56,648 nt of DNA, from NCBI GenBank assembly GCA_902799715.1, contig CADCBS010000009.1, positions 1 through 56,648 on the forward strand. The letters run 5' to 3'. The notes under the pieces were generated by a model. The model was not told the DNA's origin. It worked only from the letters and a program-made list of their open reading frames with translations, and did not search any database. This document shows positions 15,900 to 25,085 of this stretch, in pieces. Positions within the stretch are counted from its first letter, which is position 1, and the number at the start of each line of letters is the position of its first letter. The DNA is from an uncultured bacterium. Lineage in GTDB: Bacteria > Verrucomicrobiota > Kiritimatiellia > RFP12 > UBA1067. A program made the position numbers and the translations under genes.

Positions 15900-15952
15900 T
15901 TCTGCATCGCAAGTCTTATTATGCCAAAATTCGATACCGAAGGGGTGAGAAC

Positions 15953-18900
15953 ATGAACTGCAAACCAGATGTAGAAACAGTAGTTTCCCGCCGCGCAGCG
16001 CGGGCGTGCGGAGTTTTTGCGGCGGTGTGCATTGCCGGCGGCGCCGCTTTCGCGGACAGCGCCAAGTCGATTTCCATCAACTTCTCGGGAACGCGCGACG
16101 CAAACACCAGCTCCACGGACGCCGCCTTGAGCGAAATATCCGGCGCCGCCCTCTGCGGCGCGCTGCCGGTGCCGGGCGACAACTGGAACAATTTCCAGAC
16201 CCACTGGTCTGGATACGGCAGTTCCATTGAGAGAAGCGAAGCGATCAAACTTTGCGACGGCACGACAGCCGAAGGCGTATCGGTGGAATTCGATTCCGCA
16301 TACATCTACACCGTCACGACCGCCTCCGCTCCGGGCAATCTGTTCCACTCGTTTCTCGCATACGATTCCGCCAAGCCGCAAAACCTGTACCTCGAAATCT
16401 CCGGACTTACCGCCGAAAACGGATTCCCGGAAACATGCACGGTCTACATATACGCCTCTACGGACCGCACCGCATCCAGCATCAAGTTCTGCCCCAAGAC
16501 AGTCAACGGCACGACCTACACGTTCAAGGACGGGGCGGTCACGGAAGGAAACAACGCATGGGGCGGCGGCTCGTACGCCCGGAACGGCAAACTCGTGGAA
16601 GGCGGCGACTATCTCAAGATCGAGAACGTGCCGATAACGGACGGCAAGGTGAGGATTTCGCACGCGGCCGCATCCGAAGGGACCGGAAACACGTACCACG
16701 GTTCCATCGCGGCCGTCCAGCTCGACTTCGGCGGCACGAGCGACTACGCCCTTTCCGTAAACTTCTCCGGCGGGCAGAGCAAGAACGACAGCGACTACGG
16801 CGCGCTTTCCGGCACGGAACTCTACGGCGCGCTGCCTGTCGCCGGCGACGACTGGAACAACATCTGTCTGCAGTCTGCGGAAAACATCGGCGGCCTCCTG
16901 TGGAACGACGGCCAGCCGTGCGCCGGAAACGTTGCGCTCTCGTTCTCCTGCAAAAACACATGGGCCATAGACGCCAACAACACGCCCGGGCATCTCTTCC
17001 ACAGCTATCTCGACGACGGCAACAGCAACAATCACGCCGTGACGTTCACGGGTCTCACGGCCGAGAACGGCTTTCCCGGCCGCTGCTGGCTGTACGTATA
17101 CGAATCGACCGACACCAAACTTCCGTTCGAGCCAGTGTCGGTGAACGGCGTGAACTACGCCTACGCTTCCGGCGTGGTGTGCGAGAGCACCGCTAAATGG
17201 GGCGCGGCGACCACGGCGAAGTCGAACACGCTGGAGCTTGGTGGCGACTATCTGAAGATCGGCCCCGTGGCGATTCCGGAGAACGGAACGCTCATGGTCA
17301 CCACGCCGAACTCGAACGGCACAAACGCCCGCGGCGGCATTGCGGCAGTGCAGGTCGTGTTCTCCACGCCGACGGAGTTCACCGTGGCGGCGACGTGCGA
17401 GGAAGGGCAGGGCACGGTGCAGGCGGGCGAAGCGGCCGCAGGTGCGACGAGCGCGGTCGCGGGCGTGTTCGGCACGCCTGTCGTCGCCACGCTTGCGGCG
17501 ACGCCCGCCGCAGGATACATCTTCGACCACTGGGAAGGCCCGATGGGGCTTGTAACGTCGGGCGCCGCCACGGACACCTCGATATCGGTCAAGACCGAAA
17601 TGCCGGCGACGTTCACGGCGGTGTTCGTGCCCGACAATATGCCGTGGACTGCGACATGGACCGGCGGCGGCGCGGCCGGAGACCTCTCGGATCCGGCGAA
17701 CTGGAGCTGCGCCAACAGAGGCGGCTTGCCGGTCGAGGGCGCAATTCCCGCCGAAGACACGACCGTCATCCTTTCCGGCTCCGCCGTCTTCGCCTGCCCG
17801 CAAGGCTCCACGCTCGTCTGCAAGGCTTACGATTTCCGCAACGTGCAGCTTGCCGGCGATGTCGACTGGTCCGGGCTCGACCTCTCCAAGCCCGCGGCCG
17901 CAGGCTCTACCGTCGACCTCGCGGGCCACACGCTCGCGCTCTCCGGCTCCGGCGACACGGCGGCGGAGTCGTTCGCCGTCACCGACGCCTCGGCCCAGGG
18001 CGGCACGCTCCTGGTCTCCGTCGCGGAAGACGCTGAGCTCGACAACAAGGGAATCGCGATTTCCGGGACGGTGCGTCTCGTGAAGGACGGCGCCGGAACG
18101 CTGGGCGCGTACAAGAGCGGCCAGACGTACACCGGCGGCACGCACGTGAAGAACGGCGTCCTGCGGATGCACACCAGCTCGCAGCCGCTCGGGCCTTGCG
18201 ACAAGACCCAGACCGTGCGGATCGACGAGGGCGCGACGCTCGACATAAACAAGTGCCGCACGAACTGCTTCTACAACTACGAGATTGGCGGAACCCTCGT
18301 GGTGGAAGGTGCCGCCCAAAGCGACGCCTGGGCGGATGCGGGCCTCTTCTGGATGGCGCGCATCGAACTTGTCGGCGACGCGCATATCAAGGGCGGATTC
18401 TTCTACTTCGGCAGCGCCGACGCGGACAATCGCTGCATCCTGTCTCTCGGCGGGCACACGCTCTACATGGACCTGACGAAAGGCGAAATCTACGCGAACC
18501 ATCTGGAGACCGATTCCACCGGCGGCAAGATCGTGTTCACGGCAGGCGGCATGCAGCAGGGCGTGGTCGACTTCTCCTCCGTGGACGTCCATTTCCAGGG
18601 CTCGACCTACGATTTCTTCGCCGGCGGGACCGCCGTCGACTTCCCCGTCAAGGGCTTTTCGTACGAACGCAACTACTGGAAGACCCATGACAAGGCGCTC
18701 AAGGTGACTGTCGCCGGCGTGTACACGGCAGGCGCGTACAGGCCGCCGATGACGCTCAAGGACGGCGCCACGCTCGACCTTTCGGGGACGAACGGATGCT
18801 GGAGCGCGAAGGGGCAGGCGGCGGCGACCGGAAAAACCAACCGCTCCTTCTCCACCCCAGGCCTCGTGTCGTTCGAAAGCGGCGCTACCGTCACGGTGGA

Positions 18901-19075
18901 CCTCGGCGAGCGGGAGTTCGAAATCGGCGAAACGAAGATCGTCGACTGGAACTCCGAGCCTTCGGCATCTTTCGCGCTCGGCACGGCAAGGTACAAAGGC
19001 TTGTCGCTCGTGCCGAAAGCGGACGGCCTTTACGCCAACCGCCGCCCGTTCGGATTCATGATCATGATCAGGTAG
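15953..19075 (+). CDS. Large secreted beta-helix surface protein with duplicated N-terminal module
   Basis: 1040 residues. A signal peptide (cleavage about AFA-D at 34-35) is followed by two homologous modules of about 220 residues (about 36-260 and 261-475). The modules share INFSG/VNFSG, GALPV-GD-WNN, LFHS-L, GLTAENGFP, VNG-Y, GGDYLKI and a closing IAAVQ. An InlB-B-like repeat follows (about 476-562, AAGYIFDHWEG...FTAVF). Then comes a WTGGGAAGDLSDPANW opening and a long beta-helix with an autotransporter-type repeat (LVKDGAGTLG, TYTGGTHVKNGVLRM). There is no beta-barrel; the chain ends RPFGFMIMIR. It is likely an adhesin or glycan-binding surface protein. The ribosome site is AGGGGTGAG. The poly-G promoter implies variable expression. 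Confidence 0.8.
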   Translation: MNCKPDVETVVSRRAARACGVFAAVCIAGGAAFADSAKSISINFSGTRDANTSSTDAALSEISGAALCGALPVPGDNWNNFQTHWSGYGSSIERSEAIKLCDGTTAEGVSVEFDSAYIYTVTTASAPGNLFHSFLAYDSAKPQNLYLEISGLTAENGFPETCTVYIYASTDRTASSIKFCPKTVNGTTYTFKDGAVTEGNNAWGGGSYARNGKLVEGGDYLKIENVPITDGKVRISHAAASEGTGNTYHGSIAAVQLDFGGTSDYALSVNFSGGQSKNDSDYGALSGTELYGALPVAGDDWNNICLQSAENIGGLLWNDGQPCAGNVALSFSCKNTWAIDANNTPGHLFHSYLDDGNSNNHAVTFTGLTAENGFPGRCWLYVYESTDTKLPFEPVSVNGVNYAYASGVVCESTAKWGAATTAKSNTLELGGDYLKIGPVAIPENGTLMVTTPNSNGTNARGGIAAVQVVFSTPTEFTVAATCEEGQGTVQAGEAAAGATSAVAGVFGTPVVATLAATPAAGYIFDHWEGPMGLVTSGAATDTSISVKTEMPATFTAVFVPDNMPWTATWTGGGAAGDLSDPANWSCANRGGLPVEGAIPAEDTTVILSGSAVFACPQGSTLVCKAYDFRNVQLAGDVDWSGLDLSKPAAAGSTVDLAGHTLALSGSGDTAAESFAVTDASAQGGTLLVSVAEDAELDNKGIAISGTVRLVKDGAGTLGAYKSGQTYTGGTHVKNGVLRMHTSSQPLGPCDKTQTVRIDEGATLDINKCRTNCFYNYEIGGTLVVEGAAQSDAWADAGLFWMARIELVGDAHIKGGFFYFGSADADNRCILSLGGHTLYMDLTKGEIYANHLETDSTGGKIVFTAGGMQQGVVDFSSVDVHFQGSTYDFFAGGTAVDFPVKGFSYERNYWKTHDKALKVTVAGVYTAGAYRPPMTLKDGATLDLSGTNGCWSAKGQAAATGKTNRSFSTPGLVSFESGATVTVDLGEREFEIGETKIVDWNSEPSASFALGTARYKGLSLVPKADGLYANRRPFGFMIMIR

Positions 19076-19129
19076 CGACCGCCGGCGCGACGGCGGGGCC
19101 GCCTGGACGGAAAGGACATCGGGAGTGAA

Positions 19130-20488
19130 ATGAAGAACACCGTATTCGCGGCGGCCGCATTGCTTGCCGCCGCCTCGGCGGCGGCAGGCGCCGCATTCGA
19201 TTCCGGCTGGTCCGTGCGCGGGAAGCGCGTGATCAACATCAACACCGTGATACGCGTCAACCAGATCGAGGTGTCGCGGACGGCCGACAGAGGATTGGAC
19301 GAGGCGCGCAAACACACCGTGGAGGCCGTCGAAAGGTTCCGCAAGGCCGTGGCGGACGCGATCCCCGAAGCGAAGGTGACGTGGTCGTTCTCCTGGAGGG
19401 CGCTCCACGACCAGCGCCAGAACTACGTCGACATCCGCAAGCGGGTGGTCGAATACCACCGCCAGTACGGCGACGAGATCACCTTCATCCCGGGCGCATA
19501 CTTCGCGCCGATGTACAACCCGCGCGCGCAGACGAACCGCGACATCCACGACGCGCTTGGAATCATATCGCGGATGGTCGGGGGAGGCTACCGTCCGCGC
19601 GGCATAGTGGCAGGCTTCCTCGCGGCGGACAACCTGCGCTTCCTCGCGGAAGAGGAGGGCATACATGTCGCGCAGGGCACGATTTGGAGCCAGTACGGGA
19701 TCGACAACGGCGACGGCGACGGCTCGATCTGCTATCCGTACTATCCAAGCCGCGAACACGCCTGCAAGCCCGCGCAGGGGAAAGAGGACTTCATCGACTG
19801 CGTGAACCTCGACGGCTGGACGTGCGACTTCCTTTCCGCGCGCAAGTTCGGCGGCAACAGCCGCACAGGCGTGGGGCCCATCGAGACCTACGGGCGGATG
19901 GGCATCGAGAACGGGATGAATGAGTCGCTCGCGGTCGTGCGCTCGCACTTCGGCGACAACTTCAGGCGCAACGGATTCGGATGGATCGTCGTCAACTGGG
20001 AAATATGCCTCGTGAACCACTACAAGCCGGAGGTCACGGCCGCGCTGACGACGTGGCTGAAGGAGATACGCAAGGAGTTCCCCGACGCTATCGTTCCGCT
20101 CATGAGCGAATTCGGCGAGGCGTGGCGGCGGGAGAATCCCGACAACTCGAAGCTGGACTACCGCTTCGTGCAGCGCGGCACGGGCCTGCCGAACATACAT
20201 TCGGAGGCGAATCTCGAAATCCGCTGGTACATGAACCGGAAGTTCAGGCTCGCCACGCTGCGCGACTGGACGAAGAACGGGCCGGAAACGGTGATCGACT
20301 TCACGCGCTACGACATCCCCGCCAAAGAGCCGCCGGATCCGACGACGAGGAAGCCGCGCCGCAACTGGAGCCTTGTCAACCGCATCAACCAGAAGCAGCG
20401 CCGGCCGCAGGACAAGCCGGTTCCTCTGTCCGCACTCACGGCGGAAGAGCGCCGTCTCGTGGACGGATACCTGAAGCCGGCGGACTGA
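19130..20488 (+). CDS. Secreted DUF3863-like protein
   Basis: 452 residues. A signal peptide (MKNTVFAAAALLAAASAAAG) is followed by KRVININTVIRVNQIEVSR, which I recognise as the start of the DUF3863 family; the C-terminal part would be its usual companion DUF3864. Conserved-looking blocks include ITFIPGAYFAPMYNPR, VAQGTIWSQYGIDNGDGDG and WIVVNWEICLVNH. The family is found next to glycosidases in gut bacteria and its fold looks TIM-barrel/deacetylase-like, but no activity is established to my knowledge. A GGGAG site precedes the ATG. It lies between the surface protein and the rhamnosidase, so it probably acts on the same glycan. Confidence 0.7.
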   Translation: MKNTVFAAAALLAAASAAAGAAFDSGWSVRGKRVININTVIRVNQIEVSRTADRGLDEARKHTVEAVERFRKAVADAIPEAKVTWSFSWRALHDQRQNYVDIRKRVVEYHRQYGDEITFIPGAYFAPMYNPRAQTNRDIHDALGIISRMVGGGYRPRGIVAGFLAADNLRFLAEEEGIHVAQGTIWSQYGIDNGDGDGSICYPYYPSREHACKPAQGKEDFIDCVNLDGWTCDFLSARKFGGNSRTGVGPIETYGRMGIENGMNESLAVVRSHFGDNFRRNGFGWIVVNWEICLVNHYKPEVTAALTTWLKEIRKEFPDAIVPLMSEFGEAWRRENPDNSKLDYRFVQRGTGLPNIHSEANLEIRWYMNRKFRLATLRDWTKNGPETVIDFTRYDIPAKEPPDPTTRKPRRNWSLVNRINQKQRRPQDKPVPLSALTAEERRLVDGYLKPAD

Positions 20489-20532
20489 CGCCCGCCAAAC
20501 CGGCCAGACGGCGACCGGCGGAGGATAATGAC

Positions 20533-23010
20533 ATGTCATCACCAGCAGCCCTTCTCGCGCCGCTCGCCGTCGCGGCGGCCGCGTCGCCGGCCGGCGAAAC
20601 AGTGGCGCGGCGCTCGCCGGCGCCGCAGCCTTACGCCTACGTGTCCGGCGGAAAGGCGACCGACGCTCCCGCCTCGGCGGTGGACCCGATGGCGGGATAT
20701 GTCTGGGATTCGCCGAAGGCCACGGACAAGCTTCAGGTCTACGTGATGACCCCGGCGAAAGCGACGGACAAGTCCAATAGCGGTTCGTTCGCGGGGCTCG
20801 ACACCGCGTCGCGCGAGAGATGCGACATACGGGTGAACGGGACGGGGACGATCCTCGTGGACTTCGGCGTGGAGCTTCCCGCATGGCTCGAGTTCGACAG
20901 CCCGGACCTCTCCGGCGGCGTCACGTGCGCCGTGAGCGAATACAACGAACCGTACAGCATTCCGGGCAACAAGACGCGCACGTCGAAGAAGGTCGGCGAG
21001 AAGACGTACCGGCTCGTCCTGAACAAGGAGCTGTACGAGGGGCTCAGGTTCGCGTTCATCAACGTCAGGAAGTTCGACAGGCCCTTCACCATCACGGCGA
21101 TCCGCGCCGTCACGCAGACGATGCCGGTGAACTACACGGGCGCGTTCGCGAGCGACAACCCGACGCTCGACAGAATATGGTACGTCGCCGCGTGGGACGT
21201 CCGGGCGAACATGCGCGAGGACTGCTTCGGCGCGATCCTGATGGACCGCGGCGACCGCCATTCCTGGACCGGCGACGCGTATCCGGCGCAGGCCGCGTCG
21301 CTCGTCGCGTTCTCCAACTACGACGCGGTGCTGAAGAACCTCCGCTACACGGAATGCCATCCCAACCGCATCGAAAGCTACGAGCTCTACTGGATCGAAA
21401 GCCTCATAGACTACTACATGTACTCCGGCGACGAGGATGGGGTGCGCTCTCTGATCCCGCAGGCGCTGAAGCGCCTCGACCATGCGCTTGAGATCGTGTA
21501 CGACCCGAAGAGGCTCGGCTTCTTCGGCTGGGACGAGCGTACGGGAATCGGCTTCGACCATCCCGACTGCCCGGAGAACAGGCGCGGCTACCAGATGCTG
21601 GCCGTCGGCGCGCTGAAGCACTTCTCCGACGTCCTCGAACGCCTTGGCGAGCGCGCGGCGGCGGAGAAGTACCGCAATGCCGCGAAGGACGTCACGGCGA
21701 AGCTGCTCTCCGACGGCAACTACCTCTCGCGCCTCGGAATGCACTCTTCGGCGGATGCGATAAACGCGGATCTCCTGCCCGACCTCTCAAAGCTCTACCA
21801 CCGCGATTTCTCCGACCGGCTCCGGCGGCTCTCGTATTCCCCGTTCAACCAGCACATGATCCTGAAGGCGATGGCCAAGGCCGGACACTACGACGACGCC
21901 TTCGCCTCGGTCGACGACCTCTGGGGCGGGCAGGTGGAATACGGGGCGACATGCTTCCTCGAGGTCTACCGCCCGGACTGGAACAAAATCCTCGGGAAGC
22001 TCGGCCCTCTTCCGTTCACGCAGTGCGGGCACACGAGCCTCGCGCACCCGTGGGGCGCGGGCGTCCTCCAGTGGCTGACGGAGGAGATGCTCGGCATCAA
22101 GCCGGTGGAGCCGGGGTTCTCGCGCTTCGCCGTGAAGCCGCATTTCGAAGGGCGCGCCACGCGCGTCTCCGGGCATGTATCGACTCCGCAAGGACGCGTC
22201 GAAGCGAGCTTCGACCTGAAGACCGGCCGCCATTCGGCGACCGTCCCCGCGGGAACGGTCGCCGACATCGCGATCCCGAAGGAGGGGATGCGCGTCAAGA
22301 GTTTCGACATCCGCGCCGGCGGCGGGAGCGTGAAGCCGGCGAACGCGCGCGAAGACGGCGATTTCGTGTACCTCGACGGCCTTCCCGCAGGCAGGTACGT
22401 TTTCACGGTGGAGTACGAAGGCGAACCCAGGAAGGCGCGCCGGGAGGAGTACGTCTACGCGGCGAAGTTCGTGGGGGAGGACCGCGAGACGCACGGCGAA
22501 TGGTACAGGAAGTACGGCAGGGACGGATACTTCATCGTCGGCGGAGGCAAAGACAAGAGCGACCTCGCGGTACTGCCGGACTATGTGGAGTCCGTCACGT
22601 TCGACACGGCCGGGCGCAGCGTGAAGCGCCACCGCTCGAACGGCATAAAGCCGCTCGATCCGCGGGCGACGCTTCCGGTCGGCCGCGACGGCGCCGGGCC
22701 CCGCGTGCTGGAGTGCTACCACTCGAACGGGCTCCAGATGTGTCCGGTGGACATCCGCCTGAAGTCGCCGCGCAAGTTCAGGGTCGCGCTGTACGTCGCC
22801 GATTGCCGGCAGGCCGGGCCGTTCCCGCGCGTGCTCAACTTCGACGCGTACGACCTCGAAACGCTGGACCGCGTCGCCCCTTCGATCCGCGTCGACGATC
22901 TGGCGGGCGGCGTGTACGTCATATTCGAATACGACCGCTCGCTCCGCATACGCGGCAACAACATCCGGGGAGACAATACGGTCGTAAACGCATTGTTCTT
23001 CGACCCGTAG
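20533..23010 (+). CDS. Alpha-L-rhamnosidase-like enzyme (GH78)
   Basis: 825 residues. The start ATG at 20533 is 8 nt after GAGG; the frame is open further upstream, but that part only shadows the preceding gene. A short hydrophobic N-terminus (LLAPLAVAAAASPAG) suggests export. N-terminal beta-sandwich regions with a DFGVELPAWLEF segment lead to the (alpha/alpha)6 barrel starting near FASDNPTLDRIWYVAAW. The GH78 signature is MDRGDRHSWTGDAYPAQ (about residue 236). The barrel ends at the conserved SLAHPWGAGVLQWL, followed by the C-terminal beta domain (VSGHVSTPQGRV) and an extra C-terminal region of about 200 residues. It is predicted to remove rhamnose from pectin-like or other rhamnosylated glycans. 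Confidence 0.83.
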   Translation: MSSPAALLAPLAVAAAASPAGETVARRSPAPQPYAYVSGGKATDAPASAVDPMAGYVWDSPKATDKLQVYVMTPAKATDKSNSGSFAGLDTASRERCDIRVNGTGTILVDFGVELPAWLEFDSPDLSGGVTCAVSEYNEPYSIPGNKTRTSKKVGEKTYRLVLNKELYEGLRFAFINVRKFDRPFTITAIRAVTQTMPVNYTGAFASDNPTLDRIWYVAAWDVRANMREDCFGAILMDRGDRHSWTGDAYPAQAASLVAFSNYDAVLKNLRYTECHPNRIESYELYWIESLIDYYMYSGDEDGVRSLIPQALKRLDHALEIVYDPKRLGFFGWDERTGIGFDHPDCPENRRGYQMLAVGALKHFSDVLERLGERAAAEKYRNAAKDVTAKLLSDGNYLSRLGMHSSADAINADLLPDLSKLYHRDFSDRLRRLSYSPFNQHMILKAMAKAGHYDDAFASVDDLWGGQVEYGATCFLEVYRPDWNKILGKLGPLPFTQCGHTSLAHPWGAGVLQWLTEEMLGIKPVEPGFSRFAVKPHFEGRATRVSGHVSTPQGRVEASFDLKTGRHSATVPAGTVADIAIPKEGMRVKSFDIRAGGGSVKPANAREDGDFVYLDGLPAGRYVFTVEYEGEPRKARREEYVYAAKFVGEDRETHGEWYRKYGRDGYFIVGGGKDKSDLAVLPDYVESVTFDTAGRSVKRHRSNGIKPLDPRATLPVGRDGAGPRVLECYHSNGLQMCPVDIRLKSPRKFRVALYVADCRQAGPFPRVLNFDAYDLETLDRVAPSIRVDDLAGGVYVIFEYDRSLRIRGNNIRGDNTVVNALFFDP

Positions 23011-23066
23011 CGCATTCCCGGCGATGAGTCGCGCAGATGGCCTGCGGTGGGATGCGCGCGCCGCAC

Positions 23067-23222
23067 TCAACGCTTTCGCCAATCTCGCCCCACCCTGTCG
23101 AACTTCATCAAGCGCTTGAAGACGCTTGCCAGCTCTGTCGCATCCTCCGACGGAAAGGCGAGGTTCCGTATTGTCGGGTCGGCGTACTGGTCGACGCCCA
23201 CAAACAATGCGTGGCGTTTTAT
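23067..23222 (-). pseudogene. Caspase-like (peptidase C14) N-terminal fragment
   Basis: Minus-strand translation gives IKRHALFVGVDQYADPTIRN, then LAFPSEDATELASVF and RLMKFDRV, ending at TGA (23067-23069). The pattern (hydrophobic strand, GVDxY, a D-containing Ala-rich helix) is the N-terminus of bacterial caspase/metacaspase proteases. Only about 50 residues remain, with neither the catalytic His nor the Cys. A natural start (ATGAAGGTGAAG at 23236, overlapping the preceding stop as ATGA) is out of frame, so a frameshift as well as a 3' truncation is likely. Confidence 0.55.
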
Positions 23223-23232
23223 TCCTTCACCT

Positions 23233-24990
23233 TCATTTGCAACTCTTCTCGCCTACAAGCTCGCAGGTGCACATCTTGGGGCCACGGTACTGGACAAGGA
23301 TCAGGTGCAGTGTCGTGCCCTTCGCGAGCGCGGGGATCTTCTTGTCCTTCGCGTAGTTCTTGAGCTGGGCAATGCCTTCCTTGCGCTGTGCCTCCAGCTC
23401 CGCCTTCTTCGCGCCCTTCTTGAGATACTTGAACTCGACGATGTAGCTGTGCGGAACGTCGCCGTAGTAGTGACGCTCCGGGAAGAGGAAGAAGTCGCAG
23501 TTGCCGTGCGACATCTCCAGCTCGGGGCAGGTGATGAACTGCGGCAGATGCCCCATCTCGCACTGGAAGTACCCCTGCATACGCACCTCGCCGTCGATGC
23601 CTCCGCGTATCGGCGTCGTCTCGGCGAAGTTCTTGGCGACAAGATCGAAGAACTCCCGCCACTTGCCCTCGTATGCGAAGGACTGCGCTGCGGCGTCCCA
23701 GTCAAGGAAGCTCTTCGATGGCGGGAAATACCGGTCGCGGAGGTAACTGTATATCTGCTTCTCCACGCAGGCGTTCGGCACGGCGAACACCGTCGCGCCC
23801 ATCTTGCGTCCGGCCATCGAAAGAAGGCCGTAGTAGAAGAAGAGCGACCGGAAATTCTCGGGCTTGACGATCGCCTCGGCGGGGAACGACTCCACGAGCG
23901 GGAACTGGATGCCGCCCTTGGCGACGGTCTGCTCCGTCATCGGCAGGGCCTCAAGCGGCTCCATTTTGAACACGGTGCGCTGGAGGTCGGAGATCGTCTT
24001 GAGCTTGTCGTAGTCCGTCTTGATGTTGGCGTCCACCATGTTCTTCGGCGGCTCGCCGGTCTCCACGAGACTCTTGAGGTAGTAGAGCGTCATGTCTGAG
24101 TTGAACACACACTCCTTGCCCACTTTCCTCTCGGCAAAACAGTAGCCGTCGTACCACGGCTTGATGGACTCGACGATCGCCACCGGGTCTCCGCGCGTGA
24201 ACCTGCCCGTCCCCTTGAAGTCGGAGAACATCTTCACGGTCTCCTCCGTCGAGAAGCCGAGCGTGGCGTTGCAGTAGGCGTCGAGCGAGAGGTTCGACGC
24301 GATGTTGAAGCCGCTCGTGAGGTCGTCCAGCGTCACGGGCGAGACGCCTGTCATGAAGATGCGGTCGAACTCGCCCTTGAACTTCTTGAACCAGTTGCGG
24401 TAGAACCCCGCGCCGTGCGTGATTTCGCGGTAATCCGTCACCCCAGACGCACGGATCATCTGGTTCGTGAAGTTGTCGTACTCGTCGATGATGAGGTAGA
24501 GCGGAATGCCGATCGTCTTGCTGCGCGCGGTGACGGCCGCAATTTTCTCCTCGGCGGTTTTACCGGGAAAGGCGGCCTTGAACGCATCGTCGTAATGCGA
24601 GGAATAGCGGAACAGAAACTCATCGAGCATGGATGCAACATGTCTCTCAAACGACTCCTGAAGTTCACGTCCAGTCCCGCCGACCTTGGAGAAATCGAGC
24701 TTCAGCGTCATGAACCGATTGGCGTTTTCCGTGGGGTGCTTGCCGATCCAGAGATCGCCGAAGAGCTTCTTGAAGTCCTTCTTCTGATTGAGATCGTAGT
24801 AGCTCTCCATCATCGAGATGAATAGCGACTTGCCGAAGCGGCGCGGGCGGACGAAGAAGATGAAACTGTCCCGCGCCTCCATCTGCGCGAGGTACTCCGT
24901 CTTGTCCACGTAGTAATATCCCTCCCTGCGGATGCGCCTGAAATCCGACACGCCGTAGGGAATCTTACGATCTGTGCGCTTTTTTGCCAT
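23233..24990 (-). CDS. AAA-ATPase-like protein with C-terminal PD-(D/E)XK nuclease-type domain
   Basis: 585 residues from the ATG at 24990. The N-terminal AAA-ATPase_like domain (PF09820 type) opens with IPYGVSDFRRIRREGYYYVDKT, followed by a P-loop variant RPRRFGKSLF (about 48-57) and Walker B-like LYLIIDEYDNF. The C-terminus (about 450-560) has the PD-(D/E)XK-type pattern CDFFLF...SYIVEFKYLKK, common in this family. The family is abundant in gut bacteria and often multicopy; a mobile-element or defence role is suspected but not shown. The start is chosen because an ATG lies 6 nt after a TATACT box; the upstream alternative would lie before the promoter. Confidence 0.88.
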   Translation of the reverse strand: MAKKRTDRKIPYGVSDFRRIRREGYYYVDKTEYLAQMEARDSFIFFVRPRRFGKSLFISMMESYYDLNQKKDFKKLFGDLWIGKHPTENANRFMTLKLDFSKVGGTGRELQESFERHVASMLDEFLFRYSSHYDDAFKAAFPGKTAEEKIAAVTARSKTIGIPLYLIIDEYDNFTNQMIRASGVTDYREITHGAGFYRNWFKKFKGEFDRIFMTGVSPVTLDDLTSGFNIASNLSLDAYCNATLGFSTEETVKMFSDFKGTGRFTRGDPVAIVESIKPWYDGYCFAERKVGKECVFNSDMTLYYLKSLVETGEPPKNMVDANIKTDYDKLKTISDLQRTVFKMEPLEALPMTEQTVAKGGIQFPLVESFPAEAIVKPENFRSLFFYYGLLSMAGRKMGATVFAVPNACVEKQIYSYLRDRYFPPSKSFLDWDAAAQSFAYEGKWREFFDLVAKNFAETTPIRGGIDGEVRMQGYFQCEMGHLPQFITCPELEMSHGNCDFFLFPERHYYGDVPHSYIVEFKYLKKGAKKAELEAQRKEGIAQLKNYAKDKKIPALAKGTTLHLILVQYRGPKMCTCELVGEKSCK

Positions 24991-24996
24991 GTAATA

Positions 24997-25002
24997 AGTA
25001 TA
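24997..25002 (-). promoter_or_regulatory. -10 box TATACT for AAA-ATPase gene (leaderless)
   Basis: The minus strand reads TGTGGTATACTTATTACATG. The TGG-extended -10 ends 6 nt before the ATG, so the transcript should begin at or next to the start codon. No clear -35. Confidence 0.6.
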
Positions 25003-25085
25003 CCACAAATCCCCGCCCACAGTCGGATATTCCGATTTTCCCGGCGCAATGAAGGGAAGGCCGCGACGGCCGGGAGGAGCCTTAA

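Noticed and set aside
15953-19075. Type V autotransporter
   Set aside because: The beta-helix and autotransporter-like repeat are present, but no C-terminal beta-barrel domain follows; the chain ends soon after the helix.
23037-24099. Plus-strand frame of about 350 codons
   Set aside because: Antisense to the AAA-ATPase gene, whose motifs and promoter are clear.
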